Assembly: GCA_025965815.1 (NCBI GenBank)
Contig: JAOPWF010000445.1
Location: 1 to 9,139 of the forward strand
Length of the DNA stretch: 9,139 bases
From: Mycobacterium sp.
GTDB lineage: Bacteria; Actinomycetota; Actinomycetes; Mycobacteriales; Mycobacteriaceae
Reading direction: 5' to 3'
Part shown: piece by piece, positions 1 through 7,713 of the stretch
Numbering within the stretch: the stretch's first letter is position 1
How the letters are laid out: each line of letters opens with the position of its first letter
Program-made: the position numbers and the translations under genes
Notes under the pieces: model-generated
What the model was told of the DNA's origin: nothing
Database searches by the model: none
What the model saw: the letters and a program-made list of their open reading frames with translations, nothing else

Positions 1-599
1 ACCCGGACGCTCCGAAACATAAAGGCATCACGTACTTCCTCGTCGACATGCGCTCACCGGGCCTCGAGATCCGCCCGCTGCGGGAGATCACCGGCGACGA
101 GTTGTTCAACGAGGTCTTCTTCGACGACGTCTTCGTCCCCGACGAGCTGGTGGTCGGTGAGGTGAACGACGGCTGGCGGCTGGCGCGCACCACGCTGGCC
201 AACGAGCGCGTCGCGATGGCAGCCGGCACCGCACTGGGCAATCCGATGGAAGAACTGCTTCGCACTGTGGCCGATCTCGAATTCGACGCCGCCACGCAGA
301 ATCGGCTCGGTGCGCTGATTGTCTCCGCTCAGCTCGGCTCGCTGCTGGATCAGCGCATCGCGCAGCTGGCCGTCGGCGGCGGAGACCCCGGAGCGCAGTC
401 CAGCACACGCAAACTCATCGGTGTGCGGTACCGGCAGGCGCTGTCCGAGTTGCGGATGGACCTGTCCGACGGTGCGGGTGTCGTGGACAGCGAGACCGTC
501 CACGACTTCCTCAACACCCGCTGCCTGACCATCGCCGGCGGCACCGAGCAGATCCTGCTCACCCTCGCCGGGGAACGGCTGCTCGGGCTGCCGCGCTAG
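1..599 (+). CDS. fadE34: Acyl-CoA dehydrogenase, C-terminal part (probable FadE34/ChsE3), 5'-truncated by window edge
   Basis: The open frame enters from the left edge (first complete codon at 3) and gives 198 residues to a TAG stop. The visible part covers the end of the middle beta domain (VFFDDVFVPDELVVGE, then GWRLARTTLANER) and the C-terminal helical domain, which closes with the acyl-CoA dehydrogenase signature GGTEQILL. The family is FAD-dependent and puts an alpha,beta double bond into acyl-CoA thioesters. FadE34 (ChsE3) is linked to the five-carbon sterol side-chain intermediate; it is unusually long (about 700 residues), so most of it lies outside this window. The specific name rests on position: same strand as hsaA, next to the kshB unit, as in M. 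tuberculosis Rv3573c-Rv3570c. Another FadE paralogue is possible. Its stop overlaps that of the converging gene. The family call is firm, the symbol less so. Confidence 0.85.
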   Translation, partial: PDAPKHKGITYFLVDMRSPGLEIRPLREITGDELFNEVFFDDVFVPDELVVGEVNDGWRLARTTLANERVAMAAGTALGNPMEELLRTVADLEFDAATQNRLGALIVSAQLGSLLDQRIAQLAVGGGDPGAQSSTRKLIGVRYRQALSELRMDLSDGAGVVDSETVHDFLNTRCLTIAGGTEQILLTLAGERLLGLPR

Positions 600-1141
600 C
601 TGAACCTCGTCTGCGCGCAGGTGCTCGGCGAGGTGATGTTGACGCCCGGGTACACCACCTGGATGTTGGCGCACACGATGACGTCGGCGTCGGTCTTGAG
701 TTGCCCCGTCCGCCAGTCGGTGGGATCGATGGTGCCGTTGATCGTGTACTTGTCCAACGGGCCCTCCCCGAAGTAGATCGTGGTGATCTCGTCGGGGCCG
801 CCCTCTTTGAACACCTTCGTGAAGAAGCCGCCGTTGATGTGTGGCTCCAGATAGTTCAGCCGGTCCGACGACCGCAGGGTGGTGCTCTGGCGCGCCCACA
901 GGCCGGGCGGAAAGCCGGTCACCCCGTCGGGGGTACGCAGGTTGGCCGCGGTGTCGAAGTCACACCAGCCGGTGGCGAGGGCGCACTGCAGGTGGACGTG
1001 GAACTCGAGTTGGGTCACGGGGTCGATCGGAAACGACGAGTTGCCGGTGTTCGACGCGGCTGACGACACCGCAGGCGCGACGAGGGCGACCGTCAGCCAT
1101 GCCGCCGAGACCATCGCGAGAACGCTCGCCAACCGCTTCAT
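596..1141 (-). CDS. Secreted four-cysteine protein of unknown function (Rv3572-position homologue)
   Basis: This 181-residue protein starts with a clear Sec signal peptide: MKR, a hydrophobic stretch to about residue 25, and a likely cleavage site after VSSA or VSSAA (residues 28-29). The mature part has four cysteines (53, 60, 157, 175), which could form two disulfides, and no transmembrane segment or lipobox. I recognise no enzymatic motif. I chose the ATG at 1141 because GGGAG lies 5 nt upstream; a GTG at 1156 and an ATG at 1153 in the same frame would add five or four residues but have weaker ribosome sites. The gene begins 49 bp after the kshB stop on the same strand, so it is probably cotranscribed with kshB under KstR control. 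In M. tuberculosis the same slot holds the uncharacterised Rv3572. An envelope role in steroid contact or uptake is only a guess from context. Confidence 0.8.
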   Translation of the reverse strand: MKRLASVLAMVSAAWLTVALVAPAVSSAASNTGNSSFPIDPVTQLEFHVHLQCALATGWCDFDTAANLRTPDGVTGFPPGLWARQSTTLRSSDRLNYLEPHINGGFFTKVFKEGGPDEITTIYFGEGPLDKYTINGTIDPTDWRTGQLKTDADVIVCANIQVVYPGVNITSPSTCAQTRFS

Positions 1142-1190
1142 TCGTGCTCCCATCACCGGCGCACCGACCTCAGCAAAAGGTAGCGGGTCG

Positions 1191-2258
1191 CTATTCGTCG
1201 TATGTCACTTCGACCGAATCCGACTTCGGCCTGGCCTGGCAGCCCAGGATCAGGCCTTCGTCGAGGTCGGCCTGCTCGAGCACGTCGTTGACTTCCATCT
1301 CGACCTCGCCGCTGCGCTTGAGCACCGCGCACGCGCCGCAGTGACCTTCGCGGCAGGAGAACGGGGCGTCGAGTCCCTTGTCCAGCAGGACGTCGAGCAG
1401 CTTGGCGTTGCGCGGCCAGCTCACCTGGTGGGTCTCTCCGTCGAGGTGGACGATCGCGGTGGCCGGCGGCTGGTCGTTGTCGTCCTCCTCGATGACGACC
1501 GCGGCGAACGGGTCGGTGTCCAGGGAGCGGAAGACCTCGATGTGCACGCGCTGTGGTGGCACGCCCGCGCTCTTCAGCGCGTCCTCGGCGGCCGCCATGA
1601 ACGCGCCGGGCCCGCAGATGTAGGCGTCGTGCTTCGCGAACGGCGCGGCCAGCGCGGCCAGCGCCGCCGCGCTCGGCAAACCCTGGACAGACTCGAGCCA
1701 GTGCACGACGGTCAGCCGGTCGGGATATTTGGCGGCCAGCTCGCGCAGGGCACCGCCGAAGATGACCGAGTTCTCGTCGCGGTTGGCGTAGACCAGCACC
1801 ACCCGCCCGCTCCCCTCGACGAGTGCCGACTTGCAGATGGCCATCATCGGGGTGATGCCGCTACCCGCGGCCAGCAGCAGGAAGTCGGTGTCCAGGGTCT
1901 TCGGCACGAAGGTGCCCGACGGTGCCAGCACGTGCAGCTTCATGCCGGGGTGGGCGTGGTCGCACAGCCAGTTGGAGCCGTAGCCGTCGACGGTGCGCTT
2001 GACGGTGACGGTGAGGGCGTCGTCGGTGAACGGTGAGGAGCACAGCGAGTAGCAGCGGGCCACCGATCCGGTGCGTTCACTGGGGATGCGCAGCGTGAGG
2101 AACTGGCCCGGCGCGTAGCGCAGCCGCCCCGCCGGGATCTCTGGATCGTTTGGGCCGTCGGGGACCTTGAACACGATCGATCGCGCGTCGGCGGTCTCCT
2201 CGATGACATCCGCCACCTGCAACTCCAGGACGTGGCTGCCGAGCGGCTCGTCCGTCAC
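1191..2258 (-). CDS. kshB: 3-ketosteroid 9alpha-hydroxylase, ferredoxin reductase component KshB
   Basis: This 355-residue protein is close to the 358 of M. tuberculosis Rv3571. KshB passes electrons from NADH through FAD and a [2Fe-2S] cluster to the Rieske oxygenase KshA, which 9alpha-hydroxylates androstenedione-type steroids; with 1,2-dehydrogenation this opens ring B. Visible domains in order are an FAD-binding barrel (RCYSLCSSP, residues 68-76), an NAD-binding domain (GSGITPMM 132-139, CGPGAFM 215-221), and a C-terminal plant-type ferredoxin domain with cluster cysteines C302, C307, C310 and C340. The start is GTG at 2258, preceded by AGAGGGG (2268-2274) at 9-nt spacing. The frame stays open to an ATG at 2351, but that start would run through a KstR operator and add residues absent from the family. 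It is the first gene of a leftward unit with the secreted-protein gene downstream. kshA is not in this window. Confidence 0.95.
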   Translation of the reverse strand: MTDEPLGSHVLELQVADVIEETADARSIVFKVPDGPNDPEIPAGRLRYAPGQFLTLRIPSERTGSVARCYSLCSSPFTDDALTVTVKRTVDGYGSNWLCDHAHPGMKLHVLAPSGTFVPKTLDTDFLLLAAGSGITPMMAICKSALVEGSGRVVLVYANRDENSVIFGGALRELAAKYPDRLTVVHWLESVQGLPSAAALAALAAPFAKHDAYICGPGAFMAAAEDALKSAGVPPQRVHIEVFRSLDTDPFAAVVIEEDDNDQPPATAIVHLDGETHQVSWPRNAKLLDVLLDKGLDAPFSCREGHCGACAVLKRSGEVEMEVNDVLEQADLDEGLILGCQARPKSDSVEVTYDE

Positions 2259-2287
2259 GACCGTGCACCCCTCTCGAGCGTCATAAC

Positions 2288-2301
2288 TAGAACAGGTTAC
2301 A
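2288..2301. promoter_or_regulatory. KstR operator 1 (kshB-proximal)
   Basis: The site TAGAACAGGTTACA matches all eight fixed bases of the KstR palindrome TnnAACnnGTTnnA. It lies 30 bp upstream of the chosen kshB start. Read on the kshB strand it is TGTAACCTGTTCTA, running directly into TAGTTA (2289-2284), a plausible -10 hexamer; the matching -35 region is poor. KstR is the TetR-family repressor of the mycobacterial cholesterol regulon. Binding is inferred from the motif and the gene context. Confidence 0.88.
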
Positions 2302-2344
2302 GAAATGGACTTCCGCAGGTCTACCCGTTGCAGGATCGCGCTCC

Positions 2345-2373
2345 TCGACACAAATCGTAACGTGTTCTAGTCT
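2345..2373 (+). promoter_or_regulatory. Predicted SigA-type promoter of hsaADCB
   Basis: TCGACA (2345-2350, five of six matches to TTGACA) and TAGTCT (2368-2373, a TAnnnT -10 element) are separated by exactly 17 bp. Transcription would start near 2380, leaving a leader of about 26 nt that contains the ribosome site AGGAGG (2394-2399). The KstR operator at 2356-2369 fills most of the spacer and touches the -10, so repressor and RNA polymerase should exclude each other. The promoter was predicted by eye. Confidence 0.6.
2356..2369. promoter_or_regulatory. KstR operator 2 (hsaA-proximal)
   Basis: The site CGTAACGTGTTCTA matches seven of the eight fixed positions of TnnAACnnGTTnnA; only the first T is replaced by C. 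It is 68 bp centre-to-centre from operator 1. On the hsaA strand it reads almost the same as operator 1 does on the kshB strand (12 of 14 bases identical), so each gene has its own operator in the same orientation to its promoter. Confidence 0.82.
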
Positions 2374-2405
2374 CTGTCTAAGCCCGCACTCCCAGGAGGC
2401 AAGCA

Positions 2406-5390
<2,985 letters not shown>

Positions 5391-5393
5391 GCC

Positions 5394-5960
5394 GTGTCGG
5401 CCGAGCCGATCGACCCCGACACCTTCCGGCATGTGCTCGGACAGTTCTGCACCGGTATCACCGTGATCACGACCATGCACGACGACGGCCCAGCCGGTTT
5501 CGCGTGTCAGTCCTTCGCGGCGTTGTCGCTGGACCCGCCGTTGGTGTTGTTCTGCCCTACCAAGGTGTCGCGGTCCTGGCAGGCCATCGAGGCCAGCGGA
5601 CGGTTCTGCGTCAACGTGCTGCATGAGAAGCAGAAGGACGTCTCGGCCCGCTTCGGCTCCAGGGAGCCCGACAAGTTCGCCGGAATCGACTGGAGCCCCT
5701 CGGAACTCGGCTCACCCGTCATCGACGGCACACTGGCGCACATCGACTGCACGGTGGCCTCGGTGCACGACGGCGGGGATCATTTCGTCGTCTTCGGCGC
5801 GGTGCACTCGTTGTCCGAAGTGCCCAAGAAGAAGCCAAGGCCGCTGCTATTCTACCGCGGCGAGTACACCGGCATCGAGCCCGACAAGACGACCCCGGCG
5901 CAGTGGCGCGACGACCTGGAGGCGTTCCTGACCGCCACCACCCCCGACACCTGGCTGTAG
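5394..5960 (+). CDS. hsaB: Flavin reductase component HsaB of 3-HSA hydroxylase
   Basis: HsaB uses NADH to reduce free flavin and hands it to HsaA. The protein has 188 residues (187 in M. tuberculosis Rv3567c) and is a single flavin-reductase-like split-barrel domain. Family landmarks are FCTGITVITT (18-27), GFACQSFAALSLDPPLVLF (35-53), the KVSRSW segment (57-62), and GGDHFVVFGAV (127-137). The start is GTG at 5394, 3 nt after the hsaC stop, with no clear ribosome site of its own, so translation is probably coupled to hsaC. It closes the hsaADCB operon: the next gene runs the opposite way and its stop is 3 bp beyond the hsaB stop. In M. tuberculosis hsaB is followed by nat (Rv3566c); that gene is absent here. 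Confidence 0.95.
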   Translation: MSAEPIDPDTFRHVLGQFCTGITVITTMHDDGPAGFACQSFAALSLDPPLVLFCPTKVSRSWQAIEASGRFCVNVLHEKQKDVSARFGSREPDKFAGIDWSPSELGSPVIDGTLAHIDCTVASVHDGGDHFVVFGAVHSLSEVPKKKPRPLLFYRGEYTGIEPDKTTPAQWRDDLEAFLTATTPDTWL

Positions 5961-5979
5961 CGGCTAGTAGCAGCCGTTG
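5958..5979. terminator. Possible bidirectional terminator hairpin at the hsaB / secreted-protein junction
   Basis: CGGCT (5961-5965) and AGCCG (5972-5976) form a perfect 5-bp stem around a 6-nt loop, and up to three more pairs (A-T plus two G-T wobbles) extend it outward into the hsaB stop codon. It lies where two converging genes meet. There is no T-run on either strand, so it would be a weak or non-canonical terminator. Confidence 0.3.
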
Positions 5980-6245
5980 ATGCAGATGGGCATCGGCGGT
6001 GCAGCAGGTAACCCGGAGTCCTCGCCCGGTGCCTGTGGGAGTTGCTCGCCGTTGATCACAGCGGAATCCTGCGTGAGATCGATGTTGTGGTCGAGTTCGG
6101 GCGCGATCGGCATGAACCTGCACAGGAACGTGACGGCGAGTTCGCACGGATTGGTGGCCGGGTCGGCGCTTGCGGGAGCGGCCAGAAACATCGTCGACAT
6201 GATGGCGCCCGCGGCAGCGATCGCCGCCTTCCCGATGACAGACAT
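5964..6245 (-). CDS. Small secreted four-cysteine protein, function unknown
   Basis: This 93-residue protein has a strong Sec signal peptide: MSVIGK, a hydrophobic Ala-rich core to about residue 24, and a likely cut after ASA at residue 27. The mature form of about 66 residues has two cysteine pairs, C34 and C42 near its start and C88 and C92 near its end (PICINGCY), with an acidic, Pro-rich middle. Two disulfides are plausible. There is no lipobox and no recognised domain; it resembles the many small exported proteins of mycobacteria. The ATG at 6245 has only a weak upstream AGGG. It is tail-to-tail with hsaB (3-bp gap) and is not in the hsa operon. The hydrophobic leader and the cysteine spacing make it a convincing real gene despite its size. 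No function can be assigned. Confidence 0.72.
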   Translation of the reverse strand: MSVIGKAAIAAAGAIMSTMFLAAPASADPATNPCELAVTFLCRFMPIAPELDHNIDLTQDSAVINGEQLPQAPGEDSGLPAAPPMPICINGCY

Positions 6246-6305
6246 GGCTAGGACCCTATAACGACCACCACCGCGGCCAGCCCGTCAGGCAGCGGACTAC
6301 TTGAG

Positions 6306-6586
6306 CTACGGGTGCGCGGTGACGAATTCCACGATCGCCGAGGCCACCTCACAGTGCACCGTCTCATTGAGGATGTGGTGGCGCGCCCCTGGGAACTCGT
6401 GCAACGCCGACAGCCGCTCGGCCCATGGCCGCACCGCGCTCACCGGGGCGATTGGGTCGGCTCCGCCGTGCACGGCCAGCGTCGACACGGTCAACTTCGG
6501 CAGCTCCGAGCCGAAGCGATCCCCGGCCCCAGGTCTGCCCAGTGCCGGTAGTAAACCCGTCCTTCGTCGGCGTCAAAGAACGGCAT
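6306..6586 (-). pseudogene. Remnant of an alpha/beta-hydrolase (monoacylglycerol-lipase-like) gene, internally deleted
   Basis: Two pieces of one hydrolase lie head to tail in different frames. The first, from an ATG at 6586, reads MPFFDADEGRVYYRHW and looks like the N terminus of a lysophospholipase/monoacylglycerol-lipase-type hydrolase; its frame then degenerates and stops at 6491-6493. The second (about 6525 to 6306) is a good C-terminal part, LAVHGGADPIAP followed by EFPGARHHILNE, holding what should be the catalytic Asp and His, and it ends at a TAG. The central region with the HGxGEH-like motif and the GxSxG nucleophile elbow is missing. Family members have about 270-280 residues, so roughly 190 are gone, and the join is also out of frame. 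A 62-codon frame from a TTG at 6494 remains open but would lack the nucleophile. The intact gene probably sat directly downstream of the lysR gene. Confidence 0.72.
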
Positions 6587-6595
6587 GGCCTCGAC

Positions 6596-6622
6596 TGCAC
6601 CAGTATCGGGCCGGCCGGTGCA
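6596..6622. repeat. Inverted repeat just past the lysR stop
   Basis: TGCACC (6596-6601) and GGTGCA (6617-6622) are perfect inverted arms separated by 15 bp, with the palindrome CCGGCCGG (6611-6618) overlapping the second arm. The repeat sits in the 46-bp gap between the lysR stop and the hydrolase remnant. It could be a weak lysR terminator, but no T-run follows on the - strand and the loop is long. Confidence 0.3.
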
Positions 6623-6632
6623 AGGGTTCGGC

Positions 6633-7580
6633 TCAGCCGTTGGCGATCGCGGTGTCGCGCGAGCGCACACCCAGGAGGACGTCGTGCTGTTCGTGCATGC
6701 GGTGCCGGATCTCGCCCACTACGGCCGCCACCTCAGGTCGGCGCAGCGTCTCCGCGCGGGCGACGAGCCAGTACGTCAACTGGATGGCCACGGCGTCGGG
6801 GAGGACGCGGACCAGATCGTCGTGGCGGTCGGCCATGAAACAGGGCAGCAAGCCGAGGCCGGCGGCCGCGCGGGTCGCCTCCACGTGCACGAACACATTC
6901 GTCGATGACACGGATTCGCGCATGGCGGGCGCGAAACTCCTCGCCAGATCCAAGTCGTCGACCTGCAGCATGTAGTCGATGAAGTAGACGAGCGGATGAC
7001 GCGCCAGGTCTTCGATGGTCAGCGGCGTGCCGTGTTCGGCCAGGTAATCACGGGAACCGTAGACGCCCAGCCGGTAGTCACCCAGCCGGATCGCCTCGGC
7101 GCGATGGACCTGGGGCTCGCCCACCACCACCTCGACATCGAGACCCGAACGCTGCTGGGATGCCCGCCGGGTGGTGGCGACGATTTCGACGGCCACCTTC
7201 GGATGCCGCCGCTGCACCTGGGCGGCCGCCGGAGCTGCGATGTACGCGCTGAAACCATCCGTCGCCGAGATGCGGACGACGCCTTCCAGCGCACGCAAGC
7301 CACCCGAATCGGCAGTCAGCGAGCCGACGGCCGATTCGATCGCCTCGGCCGCCGACAGCGCCTCCCGTCCGAGGTCGGTCAGTTCCCAACCACCGGCCAC
7401 CCGGGCCAGCACGCGGCCCCCGATCGACACCTCAAGCGCGGCAATGCGGCGCGAGATGGTGGTGTGGTTGATGCCCAGTTGCTCCGCGGCGGTCACATAA
7501 CGGCCGGATCGGCCGACGGCCAGCAGTACCAGCAGGTCATCGGCGCTGGGCGCGTGGCGGCCGGACTGTGCCGAGGTCAT
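6633..7580 (-). CDS. LysR-family transcriptional regulator
   Basis: This 315-residue protein has the usual LysR length and order: an N-terminal winged helix-turn-helix (about 12-70, core VTAAEQLGINHTTISRRIAALE at 29-50) and a C-terminal periplasmic-binding-like effector domain (about 98-300, opening GVVRISATDGFSAYIAAP). Such proteins are cytoplasmic and usually activate a divergent neighbour when a small catabolite binds, while repressing themselves. The frame is open back to an ATG at 7640, but I take the ATG at 7580: AAGGA lies 7 nt upstream, and the longer form adds 20 residues before the conserved domain. It is divergent from the MHS transporter gene with 133 bp between starts, which suggests that the transporter and following dehydrogenase are its targets. 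The effector cannot be told from sequence. Confidence 0.9.
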   Translation of the reverse strand: MTSAQSGRHAPSADDLLVLLAVGRSGRYVTAAEQLGINHTTISRRIAALEVSIGGRVLARVAGGWELTDLGREALSAAEAIESAVGSLTADSGGLRALEGVVRISATDGFSAYIAAPAAAQVQRRHPKVAVEIVATTRRASQQRSGLDVEVVVGEPQVHRAEAIRLGDYRLGVYGSRDYLAEHGTPLTIEDLARHPLVYFIDYMLQVDDLDLARSFAPAMRESVSSTNVFVHVEATRAAAGLGLLPCFMADRHDDLVRVLPDAVAIQLTYWLVARAETLRRPEVAAVVGEIRHRMHEQHDVLLGVRSRDTAIANG

Positions 7581-7582
7581 TT

Positions 7583-7639
7583 CTGCATCCTTGCAGATAG
7601 CTCCTGCAGATCTGGTCATTGTGGGCGCAACTACCTGCA
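7583..7639. promoter_or_regulatory. CTGCA-rich candidate LysR-regulator binding region
   Basis: Between the lysR start and the transporter gene, CTGCA or its complement TGCAG occurs four times: 7583-7587, 7592-7596, within CTGCAG at 7604-7609, and 7635-7639. The first two form a perfect inverted repeat with a 4-bp spacer; the second and third form another with a 7-bp spacer (7592-7608). TGCAGAT is also directly repeated 13 bp apart (7592 and 7605). The sites overlap the lysR leader, as expected for an autoregulating LysR protein. They do not give a clean T-N11-A box, so binding is a prediction. Confidence 0.45.
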
Positions 7640-7713
7640 TGAATACTCAGTGGACATGTGGGGGCTGTCACACTTCGAACCTCAATATGCCCCGTGTCAT
7701 GAAGGAGCGTCCG

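Noticed and set aside
578..595. Imperfect GC hairpin at the end of the acyl-CoA dehydrogenase gene
   Set aside because: It lies in coding sequence, has a central mismatch and no T-run; such structures are common by chance at this GC content.
879..2036. 385-codon open frame on the + strand opposite kshB and the secreted-protein gene
   Set aside because: Antisense to KshB, whose FAD, NAD and [2Fe-2S] motifs are unambiguous; the translation is low-complexity Val/Gly/Arg/Asp.
2259..2351. N-terminal extension of KshB to an ATG at 2351
   Set aside because: The extra 31 codons cover KstR operator 1 and the presumed kshB promoter, have no resemblance to the family, and the GTG at 2258 has a good ribosome site and gives the expected length.
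6246..6305. Possible promoter of the small secreted gene around CTGACG and GTTATA
   Set aside because: The spacing of about 20 bp and weak matches are not enough to call a promoter by eye.
6301..6975. 224-codon + strand frame over the hydrolase remnant and the 3' part of lysR
   Set aside because: Ser/Arg/Thr-rich composition without motifs; antisense to the LysR effector domain.
7581..7640. 20-residue N-terminal extension of the LysR regulator
   Set aside because: It would place the start within the presumed operator region; the ATG at 7580 has an AAGGA ribosome site and gives the usual family length.
7591..7713. 41-codon N-terminal extension of the MHS transporter
   Set aside because: It crosses the CTGCA repeat region and lacks family resemblance, while the ATG at 7714 has GAAGGAG at ideal spacing.
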